Assembly (NCBI GenBank): GCA_023263735.1
Contig: JALQUQ010000028.1
Location: 1 to 14,174 of the forward strand
From: Paracoccaceae bacterium
GTDB lineage: Bacteria > Pseudomonadota > Alphaproteobacteria > Rhodobacterales > Rhodobacteraceae
Length of the DNA: 14,174 nt
Direction of reading: 5' to 3'
Positions 6,855 to 14,042 of this stretch are shown one piece after another (the first letter of the stretch is position 1; each line of letters opens with the position of its first letter). Under the pieces are notes generated by a model. It ran no database searches, was not told the DNA's origin, and was given only the letters and a program-made list of their open reading frames with translations. The position numbers were made by a program, and so were the translations under genes.

Positions 6855-7675
6855 CCGATTGGCGCGACGACAGGCCCGCGACTGCGGGCTTTTCCATCGC
6901 GGATTGGGCGCGGATCTTGGGCCGTGGGGCGATTTTCGGCGCCGTCACCTTTGGCGGTTTGGCGATCCTGTTGGCGGTGCGCCTGATCGAAGCGCCGCTG
7001 TTTCGCGCGCATCGGCCGTGGACGCCCTATATCACGCAGGCCGTTTGCAAATTGGCCTTTGTGATCCTGCGGATTTCGCTTTCGGTGCGGGGACGTCCGA
7101 TGCAGCGGGATGGGGCGATGGTGTCAAACCATTGTTCGTGGCTGGATATCTTTGCGCTGAACGCCTGCGCGCGGATTTATTTCGTGGCCAAGGCCGAAGT
7201 GGGCACCTGGCCCGGCATCGGATGGTTGGCGCGGGGGACGGGCACGGTTTTCATCGCGCGAAAGGGGACCGAAGCGAAAAAGCATCAGGCCGTGTTCGAA
7301 GAGCGGTTGCGCGCGGGGCATCGGCTGCTGTTCTTTCCCGAAGGCACCTCGACCGATTGTCTGCGGATGCTGCCGTTCAAGACCACCTTGTTCGAGGCGT
7401 TTTACACCCATGGTCTGGACCGGGAGATGTATATCCAGCCGGTCAGCCTGATCTATCGGGCCCCCGACGGATCGGACCCCCGGTTTTACGGGTGGTATTC
7501 GGACATGGATTTCGCCAGCCATCTGCTGTTGGTCTTGGCCCAAAAGCCGCAAGGGCGGGTGGAGATCGTCTTTCACCCCGAGGTTCCGGTGGACGGATTC
7601 GAGGGGCGCAAGGCGTTGGCCACGCATTGCGAGCGGGTGGTGCGGGCGGGGTTGCCGCCCACGATCCAGAGTTAG
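6851..7675 (+). CDS. olsA: Lyso-ornithine lipid O-acyltransferase OlsA (PlsC family)
   Basis: Second enzyme of ornithine lipid synthesis: it acylates the hydroxyl of the 3-hydroxyacyl chain of lyso-ornithine lipid. The 274-residue product belongs to the PlsC/LPLAT superfamily. It has a hydrophobic N-terminal segment (about 28-48), the catalytic HX4D motif in SNHCSWLD (H94, D99), FIARKGT (about 135-141) as block II and the FFPEGTSTD motif (161-169) that binds the glycerol-phosphate-like substrate. A PlsC enzyme making phosphatidic acid looks similar, but the 4-nt overlap with olsB makes OlsA the better call; some OlsA proteins carry both activities. It is an inner-membrane protein facing the cytoplasm. 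The stop is 3 nt from the convergent ThiE-like gene, with no room for a terminator between them. Confidence 0.92.
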   Translation: MTDWRDDRPATAGFSIADWARILGRGAIFGAVTFGGLAILLAVRLIEAPLFRAHRPWTPYITQAVCKLAFVILRISLSVRGRPMQRDGAMVSNHCSWLDIFALNACARIYFVAKAEVGTWPGIGWLARGTGTVFIARKGTEAKKHQAVFEERLRAGHRLLFFPEGTSTDCLRMLPFKTTLFEAFYTHGLDREMYIQPVSLIYRAPDGSDPRFYGWYSDMDFASHLLLVLAQKPQGRVEIVFHPEVPVDGFEGRKALATHCERVVRAGLPPTIQS

Positions 7676-7678
7676 GGG

Positions 7679-8299
7679 TCAGCCAAGGGGCGCGATCAGA
7701 TCGCGCAGGCGCGCGGCCGGATCGTCAGAGCCCCAGAGTTCGACGCCAAAAGCGAAGTGATCGGCAACGGGGCCAAACTTTTCGATCAGTTCGCGGGTCA
7801 GGTGACCCTCGGCCACGACGGGGACCTCGATCATCTGCGACCACCAGTCAAACAGGTCGAAGTCGGCGCATTTTCCATCGCCCAGACCCGATGCCCCGAC
7901 CGGACCAAAGGCCACGTAATCGGCCCCGGCCTCGCCCGCCGAAAGGCCCTCGTGGCGGGTGGTGCCGCAGAAGGCCCCGATGATCGCATCGGCCCCCAGA
8001 TCCTTGCGCGCCTTGCGCACGGAGCGGGCCCCATCGGGAAGGTGAATCCCGTCCAGCCCCAGCCGTTCGACCAGCAACAGATGCGAGTCGATCACGACGG
8101 CCACATCCCGGGAATGGGCCACTTCGCGCAGAGCATCGGCGGCCCGAATCAAATCATCTTCGTCCCGGGTCGCAAGCGAGATCCGCAAACAGGCGATTTC
8201 GACGGAATCCATGACCGCCGCCAATTGATCGGGAAAGGTGTCGATGTCAAAGCTGGCAGGCGTGATCAGGTTGATCTGCGGGCGATCTTCGTTGGCCAT
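7679..8299 (-). CDS. Thiamine-phosphate-synthase-like (ThiE/TenI-fold) protein, divergent
   Basis: A 206-residue TIM-barrel protein of the ThiE/TenI superfamily. The start INLITPAS, the mid-barrel LDGIHLPDG and the GADYVAFGPVG strand fit ThiE by order and spacing. The usual active-site residues are mostly gone: the substrate-binding QxRxK element reads CLRIS (only R kept), the INDR element reads VIDSH, HLGQ reads HLPD, and there is no TPTK-type phosphate loop after GPV. Standard annotation would be thiamine phosphate synthase, but the sequence argues for another, unknown reaction or a regulatory role. No thiamine genes are near. ATG at 8297-8299 is chosen because AAGAGG lies 5 nt upstream; the longer open frame crosses the intergenic gap. 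It follows the TfoX gene on the same strand by 52 nt and may be co-transcribed with it. Confidence 0.78.
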   Translation of the reverse strand: MANEDRPQINLITPASFDIDTFPDQLAAVMDSVEIACLRISLATRDEDDLIRAADALREVAHSRDVAVVIDSHLLLVERLGLDGIHLPDGARSVRKARKDLGADAIIGAFCGTTRHEGLSAGEAGADYVAFGPVGASGLGDGKCADFDLFDWWSQMIEVPVVAEGHLTRELIEKFGPVADHFAFGVELWGSDDPAARLRDLIAPLG

Positions 8300-8351
8300 G
8301 GGAACCTCTTTGCGCGATATCGGCCCCTGTAGCAGCCTTTTTTGCGGTTGG

Positions 8352-8681
8352 CTATGACTTGGGCGGCAATGCCCTTGCGGTGGCCAGCGACATTGCAAAC
8401 AACTTTGCCCGCACATCGTCATCGGCGCAGGCGTCATCGCTGACCTGAACCATTCCGGTCATGGGTTTGCCGGTAAAATCAAGTTCTGACACCCCCGGCA
8501 AAGCCAGTGCGGCGGCGTAATGATCTTTGCCGACACGGAACATGGCCCCGCCCTTGTGCACCCCGCAGACCATGTGGCCGTGCAAAAGAAACGCGAGCCC
8601 CCCGAACATCTTTTTCTCGGTCACGGGCTCGGCGGTCAGGTCGTCGCGCAACATTTGCGCCAATCCCAAGTCAAAGGCCAT
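8352..8681 (-). CDS. TfoX/Sxy N-terminal domain protein
   Basis: A 109-residue protein equal to the N-terminal TfoX domain alone; the C-terminal domain found in full TfoX/Sxy competence regulators is absent. Recognisable elements are the VTEKKMFGGLAFLLHGHMVCGV core and the FRVGKDHY strand that follows. Full-length TfoX acts with CRP to switch on competence genes in gammaproteobacteria; stand-alone N-terminal proteins are widespread in alphaproteobacteria with no known function, so a competence role should not be assumed. AGGA lies 8-9 nt before the ATG at 8679-8681. It is divergent from trmJ, 65 nt away, with a 13-nt palindrome in the gap. Confidence 0.85.
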   Translation of the reverse strand: MAFDLGLAQMLRDDLTAEPVTEKKMFGGLAFLLHGHMVCGVHKGGAMFRVGKDHYAAALALPGVSELDFTGKPMTGMVQVSDDACADDDVRAKLFAMSLATARALPPKS

Positions 8682-8695
8682 GGCATCTTTCCTTG

Positions 8696-8708
8696 CCCCG
8701 TTACGGGG
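8696..8708. repeat. Palindrome CCCCGTTACGGGG between tfoX-like gene and trmJ
   Basis: Two perfect 6-base arms (CCCCGT / ACGGGG) around a central T, sitting 15 nt from the TfoX start and 38 nt from the trmJ start. It lies where an operator serving either divergent gene would sit; chance in GC-rich DNA is the alternative. Confidence 0.4.
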
Positions 8709-8746
8709 AACAGCGTATCAGCCCGCGTCAAAGTTGGGGAGTGGTG

Positions 8747-9493
8747 ATGATCGAGCCTGCATTCATCCTTGTCCGTCCACAGATGGGCGAAAACATTGGG
8801 GCCGCCGCGCGGGCCATGTTGAACTTTGGCCTGACGCGGATGCGGATTGTCGACCCTCGGGATGGGTGGCCGAACCCCAGGGCTGCCGCCATGGCCAGCG
8901 GCGCGGGGCGGGTTCTGGATTATGCGGGTCTGTTTCCCGACGTTCCGACAGCGATTGAAGATTGCGATTATGTCTTTGCGACCACGGCCCGCTCACGCGA
9001 GTTGGTCAAGCCGATCATGACCCCGGAACGGGCGATGGAGATGACGCGCGCCATGGCCGCCGAGGGCAAGCGCGTGGGAATCCTGTTCGGACCCGAGCGG
9101 GCAGGGCTGGAAAACGAAGATGTGATCCATGCCAATGCGATCATCACCGTTCCCGTCAACCCAGAGTTTGCCAGCCTTAACCTGGGGCAATGCGCGCTGC
9201 TGATGGGGTATGAATGGCAACGCCAGACCCAAGTGGCCGTGCCCGAGGTCATGGGGTTGGCGCGCACGGAATTCGCGCGCCATATCGATGTGGAAAAGCT
9301 GGCAGATCATTGGGAAAGCCGTCTGGAGGACGCCGGTTTCTTTTATCCGCCCGAAAAGGCCCCGGTCATGAAGATGAACATGCGCAACATGTGGACGCGG
9401 TTGAACCTGACGCGGGCCGAGGTGCAGACCTTTCACGGCATCCTGCGCCAGATCGCTTGGAAGTTGCGCCAGCAAGGGCAAGATCAGGAATAA
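8747..9493 (+). CDS. trmJ: tRNA (cytidine/uridine-32-2'-O)-methyltransferase TrmJ
   Basis: SPOUT-class RNA methyltransferase of 248 residues that uses S-adenosylmethionine to methylate the ribose 2'-OH of position 32 in the tRNA anticodon loop. Motif 1 is FILVRPQMGENIGAAAR (6-22), motif 2 is GILFGPERAGLENED (111-125) and motif 3 is FASLNLGQCALLMGYE (141-156); these form the trefoil-knot cofactor site. The C-terminal ~80 residues are the TrmJ-type helical extension, ending in FHGILRQIAWKLRQ. ATG 8747 is chosen because GGAG (8738-8741) lies 5 nt before it; two GTG codons just upstream are poorer candidates. Length is typical. It probably has its own promoter in the 65-nt divergent gap; a GC-rich hairpin follows the gene. 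Confidence 0.92.
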   Translation: MIEPAFILVRPQMGENIGAAARAMLNFGLTRMRIVDPRDGWPNPRAAAMASGAGRVLDYAGLFPDVPTAIEDCDYVFATTARSRELVKPIMTPERAMEMTRAMAAEGKRVGILFGPERAGLENEDVIHANAIITVPVNPEFASLNLGQCALLMGYEWQRQTQVAVPEVMGLARTEFARHIDVEKLADHWESRLEDAGFFYPPEKAPVMKMNMRNMWTRLNLTRAEVQTFHGILRQIAWKLRQQGQDQE

Positions 9494-9502
9494 CCCTTGG
9501 CG

Positions 9503-9530
9503 GGGGCCGCGACACTTTGGGCGCGGCCTC
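9503..9530 (+). terminator. Hairpin after trmJ, possible terminator
   Basis: GGGGCCGCG (9503-9511) pairs with CGCGGCCTC (9522-9530), allowing one G-T pair, around a 10-nt loop. It begins 10 nt after the trmJ stop. The following TTGAAG is a poor T-tract, so termination may be partial. Confidence 0.45.
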
Positions 9531-9559
9531 TTGAAGCGGGATGCCCCCGGCCCTAGTGT
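9531..9559 (+). promoter_or_regulatory. Candidate ctaA promoter
   Basis: TTGAAG (9531-9536), a 17-nt spacer and TAGTGT (9554-9559) give a weak sigma-70-like pair that would start transcription about 20 nt before the ctaA ATG. The match to consensus is limited. Confidence 0.3.
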
Positions 9560-9585
9560 CCGGCCCAAGCGATATGAGGGCGAAC

Positions 9586-10755
9586 ATGGCTGGGAAACGC
9601 AGCGTTTTCGAAGAAGTGGGCACGAATGTGCAGGCCAAGCCGCAGCCGAAAGGCGGTTTGATCGATGGCAAGCCCAAGGGTGCCCGCCGGGCGATCAGAC
9701 TTTGGCTGATGATGATCTTTGGTCTGGTGATGGCGATGATCGCGGTCGGTGGGCTGACACGGTTGACGGATTCGGGCCTGTCGATCACCGAATGGCGCCC
9801 TGTCACGGGGGCCTTGCCGCCGTTAAACGATGCAGCCTGGGCCGTTGAATTCGAGAAATACAAGCAGATCCCCGAATTCCAGCTTCAGAATTCCCAGATG
9901 ACGGTCGATGATTTCAAATCGATCTACTGGTGGGAATGGGGGCATCGCCAATTGGGCCGGGTGATCGGTCTGGTCTGGGCGGTTGGCTTTATCGGGTTTC
10001 TGGCTTTGCGCAAGATTCCCCAAGGTTGGACCGGGCGGCTGCTGTTGCTGGGCGCTTTGGGCGGGGCACAAGGTGCGATTGGCTGGTGGATGGTGTCTTC
10101 GGGGCTGACCAACCAGCGGGTCGATGTCGCCAGTTACCGTCTGGCAACCCATCTGGGTCTGGCCTTTGTCATTCTGGGGTTGACGGCGTGGTACGTCTTT
10201 CAGATGGGGCGGTCTGAGGTCGATCTGATGCAGGCGCGCCGGAGCCGCGAGGCAAAGCTGTTCAGCCTGTCGACGGGCCTGTTGCATCTGGCGTTCTTGC
10301 AGATCCTCTTGGGGGCCTTGGTGGCCGGGATCGATGCCGGGCGGGCGTTTCCGACATGGCCCGACATGAACGGTTCGTTCTTTCCGGTCGATGCGTTTTA
10401 CGTTCCGGATGGGGCGGGGGGCAGTTTGCCTGTGTGGCACGCCTTTTTTGAAAATCCGGGCTTGGTGCAGTTCATGCATCGGATGGTCGGCTATGCGCTG
10501 ATGTTCATGGGCTTTGTCACTTGGTTGCGGGGGCGCAAATCGGCGCATGCCAGCACGCGGTTGGCGTTTCACATGATGATCGCCATGCTGGTCGCTCAGG
10601 TCGGGATCGGCATCGCCACGGCCTTGACGGCGGCCCACTTGCATGTTGCGATCACGCATCAGGTTGGTGCGGTGATCCTTTGGGTGCTGATCCTGCGCGC
10701 CCGGCATCTTTCGCAATACCCGGTGGCCGGGTCGATCCGGAAAGGGACGGCATGA
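9586..10755 (+). CDS. ctaA: Heme A synthase CtaA (COX15 type)
   Basis: Inner-membrane enzyme that oxidises the C8 methyl of heme O to the formyl group of heme A, the cofactor of aa3-type cytochrome oxidase. The 389-residue product has eight hydrophobic helices in two four-helix halves. The likely heme-ligating histidines, one per helix, are H120 (EWGHRQLGR), H189 (RLATHLG), H298 (FMHRMVGY) and H358 (ITHQVGA). The conserved GGLTRLTDSGLSITEW segment follows helix 1, and AGIDAGRAFPTWPDMNG lies between the halves; both are typical of the alphaproteobacterial/mitochondrial COX15 class. ATG 9586 is chosen because AGGG lies 5 nt upstream; earlier ATGs in frame (9541, 9574) lack such a site. It overlaps the M32 peptidase gene by ATGA. 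Confidence 0.93.
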   Translation: MAGKRSVFEEVGTNVQAKPQPKGGLIDGKPKGARRAIRLWLMMIFGLVMAMIAVGGLTRLTDSGLSITEWRPVTGALPPLNDAAWAVEFEKYKQIPEFQLQNSQMTVDDFKSIYWWEWGHRQLGRVIGLVWAVGFIGFLALRKIPQGWTGRLLLLGALGGAQGAIGWWMVSSGLTNQRVDVASYRLATHLGLAFVILGLTAWYVFQMGRSEVDLMQARRSREAKLFSLSTGLLHLAFLQILLGALVAGIDAGRAFPTWPDMNGSFFPVDAFYVPDGAGGSLPVWHAFFENPGLVQFMHRMVGYALMFMGFVTWLRGRKSAHASTRLAFHMMIAMLVAQVGIGIATALTAAHLHVAITHQVGAVILWVLILRARHLSQYPVAGSIRKGTA

Positions 10756-12236
10756 CACTTTCGAATTCCGCATATGACGAATTGATGGCGTTTCAGCGCG
10801 AAACCGAGGCTTTGGCCCAAGTGGCGGGGCGGTTGGGCTGGGATCAGGAAACGATGATGCCGCGCGGTGCGGCAGGCCAGCGCTCTGAGGAAATGGCGGC
10901 GATGGAGGGGGTTCTGCACGCCCGCCGGACCGATGCGCGCATTGCCGAATGGCTGGACAAGGCCGTGGCGAACGATGATGTGGCGCGCGCCAATCTGCGC
11001 CACATTCGTCGCAGCCATACCCGCATGGCCAAGGTTCCTGCCCGTCTGGCACAGGAATTGGCCCGGGTCACAAGCATGGCCCAAGGGATCTGGGCCGAAG
11101 CGCGGGCCAACGACGACGTGGCCGCCTTTTTGCCGACCCTGACCGAAGTCATCACCCTGCGTCGGGAAGAGGCGGCCTGTTTGGCCGGTGGGGGCGATCT
11201 TTACGATGCCCTGATGGACGATTACGAGCCGGGCGCGACCGCCGCGACCATCGGCGCGATGTTTGACCGGATGCGCCCACGGCTGGTTGCCCTGCGTGAG
11301 CGGGTTCTGGGGGCCGCGAAACAGCCCCAAAAGCTGGAGGGAACCTTTCCGCAAGCCGCGCAAATGGAGCTGACCCGCAAACTGGCCGATGCCTTTGGCT
11401 ATGATTGGTCGCGCGGGCGGATCGATCTGGCGGTGCATCCGTTCAGTTCGGGTTCGGGCGACGACAGCCGCATCACCACGCGGGTTGTCGAAAGCGACCC
11501 GTTCAACTGTTTCTACTCGACAATTCATGAGGTGGGGCATTCCTGCTATGAATTGGGGATCGACCCGGCCTATCGCCTGACGCCGTTGGGTGGGGGCGTC
11601 TCGATGGGGGTGCATGAAAGCCAAAGCCGGATTTATGAAAATCAGATGGGGCGCAGTCGGGCCTTTACCGGCTGGCTGTTTGACCAGATGGTCGCCACCT
11701 TTGGCCCGCTGAATGTGACCGATGCCGAGGCGTTCTATGCCTCGGTCAACAAGGTGCATTCCGGCTATATTCGTACCGAGGCGGATGAGGTGCATTACAA
11801 TCTGCACGTCATGATGCGGTTTGATCTGGAACGGGCGTTGATCCGGGGGGATCTGGCGGTGGCCGATCTTGAGGCGGCGTGGAATGACCGTTTCTTGGCC
11901 GATTTTGGCGTGGCCGTCGATCGTCCGCGCAATGGGATGCTGCAGGATGTCCATTGGTCGTGCGGCCTGTTCGGCTATTTCCCGACCTACACGTTGGGCA
12001 ATGTCTATGCCGGATGCCTGATGCAGGCCCTGCGCAAGGCGGTGCCCGATGTCGATGCCAGCCTTGCCAAGGGCGATGCGCGCCCGGCGACGGCCTGGCT
12101 GAACCAGAACCTGCAGCGCCATGGCGGCCTTTTTGAGCCCGAAGAGGTGGTGACCCGCGCCTGCGGATTTACCCCGAACGAGGGGCCGCTGCTGGACTAT
12201 CTGGATGCCAAATTTGGCGAAATCTACGGTCTGTGA
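10752..12236 (+). CDS. M32 family metallocarboxypeptidase
   Basis: Zinc (or cobalt) dependent carboxypeptidase of the Taq/M32 family, 494 residues, which removes C-terminal residues from peptides in the cytoplasm; there is no signal peptide. The metal site is HEVGH (H259-E260-H263), with E289 in VHESQSR as the third ligand. Other family blocks are LGWDQETMMPRGA (28-40), the VHPFSSG element before the metal site, HSGYIRTEADEVHYNLH and DVHWSCGLFGYFPTYTLGN near the end. Length and motif order are normal, so the enzyme should be active. The ATG overlaps the ctaA stop by 4 nt, which implies translational coupling to heme A synthesis, although no functional link is known to me. A strong hairpin follows 4 nt after the stop. 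Confidence 0.93.
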   Translation: MTLSNSAYDELMAFQRETEALAQVAGRLGWDQETMMPRGAAGQRSEEMAAMEGVLHARRTDARIAEWLDKAVANDDVARANLRHIRRSHTRMAKVPARLAQELARVTSMAQGIWAEARANDDVAAFLPTLTEVITLRREEAACLAGGGDLYDALMDDYEPGATAATIGAMFDRMRPRLVALRERVLGAAKQPQKLEGTFPQAAQMELTRKLADAFGYDWSRGRIDLAVHPFSSGSGDDSRITTRVVESDPFNCFYSTIHEVGHSCYELGIDPAYRLTPLGGGVSMGVHESQSRIYENQMGRSRAFTGWLFDQMVATFGPLNVTDAEAFYASVNKVHSGYIRTEADEVHYNLHVMMRFDLERALIRGDLAVADLEAAWNDRFLADFGVAVDRPRNGMLQDVHWSCGLFGYFPTYTLGNVYAGCLMQALRKAVPDVDASLAKGDARPATAWLNQNLQRHGGLFEPEEVVTRACGFTPNEGPLLDYLDAKFGEIYGL

Positions 12237-12239
12237 TGC

Positions 12240-12267
12240 AAGATGCCGCCCCAAGGGGCGGCATCTT
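12240..12267 (+). terminator. Strong hairpin terminator between convergent genes
   Basis: Thirteen bases AAGATGCCGCCCC (12240-12252) pair perfectly with 12255-12267 across a tiny loop (four or more bases once the top pair opens). It lies just after the M32 peptidase stop and 26 nt from the end of the convergent crotonase gene. The T-tract is only three bases, but the stem is symmetric and could stop transcription from both sides. Confidence 0.75.
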
Positions 12268-12293
12268 TCCTTGGGTCCGGCCCAATCCGGGGG

Positions 12294-13082
12294 TCAGGTC
12301 CAATCCGGTTTGCGTTTTTCCAGAAAGGCGCTGATGCCTTCGTTGGTATCGCGCCACATCATGTTTTCAACCATGACCTTGCCCGCATGGGCATAGGCCT
12401 GATCCAGCGGCAGCCCAAGCTGATCGTAAAACGCGCGCTTCCCGATCTTGACCGCCGCCGTCAGCTTGCCCGCCAAGGTCTGGGCAAGGCGCATGGTTTC
12501 AGCCTCAAGCGCGTCGGGGGGGGCAACCCGATTGACCAGCCCGACCGCCGCCGCCCGTTGGGCATCGATGAATTCGCCCGTCGTCAACATTTCGAACGCG
12601 ACCGAGGCGGGAACCTTGCGCGACAGCGCGACCATCGGCGTCGAGCAGAACAGCCCGATATTGACCCCATTGACCCCGAAACGCGCGCCCTCGGCCGCGA
12701 CGACCATATCGCACGAGGCCGCAAGCTGGCATCCGGCCGCCGTGGCAATGCCGTGAACCTGTGCAATGACAGGTTGGGGCAGGGCGGGGATCTTTTGCAT
12801 CATGGTCGCGCACCGATCAAACAGCCCTTGAAAATAGGCCGCACCCTTGTCGGGCGCCTGACGACCGGCCTGCATTTCCTTTAGATCATGACCCGCGCAA
12901 AACACTTTGCCGGCCCCCCGCAAGACCACCACCTTGACACCTGTGTCTTGGGCCAGAGCGTCAAAGCACGTATCCAGCGCGGCCAGCATGGCATCTGACA
13001 GGGCGTTCAACCGGTCGGGCGCATTCATCGTCAAAATCGCGACGCCATCGAGATCGGTTCGCTGCACCAAGGGTTCGGTCAT
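12294..13082 (-). CDS. Enoyl-CoA hydratase/isomerase-family (ECHDC3-like) protein without catalytic glutamates
   Basis: Crotonase-fold protein of 262 residues. The acyl-CoA pocket is kept: VFCAGHDLKEM (60-70) and VHGIATAAGCQL (109-120) supply the oxyanion-hole glycines and the CoA-binding region. Both glutamates that enoyl-CoA hydratases use to add water are replaced: Q119 stands at the position of rat Glu144 (GGCEL becomes AGCQL) and G139 at that of Glu164 (QPEILIG becomes VNGVNIG). This pattern resembles the ECHDC3 branch of the superfamily. It probably binds acyl-CoA, but ordinary hydration is unlikely and the real reaction is unknown. An excellent Shine-Dalgarno, AGGAGG, lies 5 nt before the ATG at 13080-13082. 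It diverges from a PaaI-type thioesterase, which fits a shared acyl-CoA role. Confidence 0.88.
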   Translation of the reverse strand: MTEPLVQRTDLDGVAILTMNAPDRLNALSDAMLAALDTCFDALAQDTGVKVVVLRGAGKVFCAGHDLKEMQAGRQAPDKGAAYFQGLFDRCATMMQKIPALPQPVIAQVHGIATAAGCQLAASCDMVVAAEGARFGVNGVNIGLFCSTPMVALSRKVPASVAFEMLTTGEFIDAQRAAAVGLVNRVAPPDALEAETMRLAQTLAGKLTAAVKIGKRAFYDQLGLPLDQAYAHAGKVMVENMMWRDTNEGISAFLEKRKPDWT

Positions 13083-13089
13083 TGCATCC

Positions 13090-13123
13090 TCCTGCCGTTT
13101 TGGGTCAGCTTAGGTCGGCAGGA
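13090..13123. promoter_or_regulatory. Inverted repeat in the crotonase/thioesterase divergent gap
   Basis: TCCTGCCG (13090-13097) and CGGCAGGA (13116-13123) are perfect 8-base inverted arms 18 nt apart, inside the 63-nt gap between two divergent starts. The left arm overlaps the Shine-Dalgarno of the crotonase gene, so a bound protein or a hairpin could affect both genes. Confidence 0.4.
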
Positions 13124-13145
13124 TCACAGAGGAAAGGCTTTGCGA

Positions 13146-13568
13146 ATGAAAATGAATGCAGCGGATCTGCAGGCGTTCTTGGCGCAGGACTTTCCCCAAG
13201 TGGCCGATGATTTTCGGGTGGAAGAGGTGACGGACAGCGGTGTGCGCGTCAGGCTTCGGGTGCAAGACCGCCATTTGCGCCCCGGCGGCACCGTTTCGGG
13301 CCCCAGCATTTTTGCCTTGGCCGATGTGGGCCTGTATCTGGCGATCCTGTCGCAGATCGGCCCGGTGGCTTTGGCGGTTACGACCAATTGCGCGATCGAT
13401 TTCATGCGCAAGCCCGAGGCGGGGGTGGACCTGATCGCCGAGGCCCGGCTCTTGAAACTGGGCCGCGTGCTGGCGGTGGGCGATGTCTTGCTGTTTTCCG
13501 AAGGCGGCCTGCAGCCCGTGGCGCGGGCAAGTCTGACCTATTCGATCCCGCCCAAGACCCAAGGGTAA
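13146..13568 (+). CDS. PaaI-family hotdog-fold thioesterase
   Basis: A 140-residue hotdog-fold protein of the PaaI/acyl-CoA thioesterase family, which hydrolyses acyl- or aryl-CoA thioesters. The core RPGGTVSGPSIFALADVGLYLAIL (residues 45-67) holds the turn into the central helix and D60, the likely catalytic acid. The helix is followed by the strands VALAVTTNCAIDFMRKP, LIAEARLLKLGR and VARASLTYSIP. The RPGG-TVSGP version of the motif replaces the more common HGG and is found in a Rhodobacterales-type subgroup, so substrate cannot be stated. ATG 13146 is used, with AAAGG 8 nt upstream; TTG 13140 and ATG 13152 are alternatives. The divergent crotonase-like neighbour suggests that both act on one acyl-CoA. 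Confidence 0.87.
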   Translation: MKMNAADLQAFLAQDFPQVADDFRVEEVTDSGVRVRLRVQDRHLRPGGTVSGPSIFALADVGLYLAILSQIGPVALAVTTNCAIDFMRKPEAGVDLIAEARLLKLGRVLAVGDVLLFSEGGLQPVARASLTYSIPPKTQG

Positions 13569-13587
13569 CCCGCGCGGGCAAAACAAA

Positions 13588-13614
13588 ACCCCGCACCGAA
13601 CGAACGGGCGGGGT
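13588..13614 (-). terminator. Rho-independent terminator of the bactofilin gene
   Basis: Read on the minus strand, ACCCCGC and GCGGGGT form a 7-bp stem around a 13-nt loop, followed directly by TTTTGTTTTG. It lies 20 nt beyond the bactofilin stop. Read on the plus strand the stem follows the thioesterase stop but has no T-tract. Confidence 0.7.
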
Positions 13615-13634
13615 CCTGAAGGGGAACGGGGGGA

Positions 13635-14015
13635 TCAGCCCTTGGGGCGGGCGAAGCTTCCCTCGATCTGGGCGCCGCTTTCAATGACGACGGTCTTATA
13701 GGCCACATCGGCCGCGACCTGAGCGCTGGCGCGCAACGTAAAGGTGCCAGCCGCAACCTGACCTTCCAGCTTGCCGCGCACTTCGACGGTTTCCGCCCGG
13801 ACCGTGCCGTTCAAACGTCCTTCGGCCGAAACGACCAACCCACGTGCGACGACATTGCCATCAATCTCGCCCGCCATTTCAATATCGCCGAGGGCGGTCA
13901 CTTCCCCGGTGATCCGCAGGTCCGACGCAAAGGTCGACCGGGAATTCGAATTCCGCGCGGTGGTGGTCATGGCGCCCGCGGGCGCAGCGGTCTGATCGGC
14001 GGTCTTGTTAAACAT
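13635..14015 (-). CDS. Bactofilin (polymer-forming cytoskeletal protein)
   Basis: A 126-residue protein with the bactofilin (DUF583) beta-solenoid. Short repeats with a small-hydrophobic-glycine rhythm fill residues about 29-122: LRITGEV, IEMAGEIDGNV, VVSAEGRLNGTV, VEVRGKLEGQV and VVIESGAQIEGSF. The flexible tails, rich in T/A/N at residues 1-28 and a short one at the end, are typical. Bactofilins self-assemble into filaments without nucleotides and organise cell-wall enzymes or membrane-bound structures. The start at 14013-14015 (MFNKTADQ) matches the family; a longer frame reaching toward the window edge has no family similarity. A terminator lies 20 nt past the stop. In many relatives an M23 peptidase gene sits just upstream; here that region is cut by the window edge. 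Confidence 0.9.
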   Translation of the reverse strand: MFNKTADQTAAPAGAMTTTARNSNSRSTFASDLRITGEVTALGDIEMAGEIDGNVVARGLVVSAEGRLNGTVRAETVEVRGKLEGQVAAGTFTLRASAQVAADVAYKTVVIESGAQIEGSFARPKG

Positions 14016-14042
14016 GATGCATCCAACGTGTGACTTTCCGCC

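Noticed and set aside
8352..8681. TfoX-type gene as a sign of a natural competence system.
   Set aside because: Only the N-terminal domain is present and no competence genes are in the window, so the name alone does not support competence.
10659..12254. A 531-codon minus-strand frame opposite the M32 peptidase.
   Set aside because: The plus strand carries every M32 motif with HEVGH and the coupled start. The minus frame has no domain and would read through the terminator stem.
13569..13578. Palindrome CCCGCGCGGG directly after the thioesterase stop.
   Set aside because: It is self-complementary with no loop and has no T-tract. In GC-rich DNA it is likely chance; the better hairpin is at 13588-13614.
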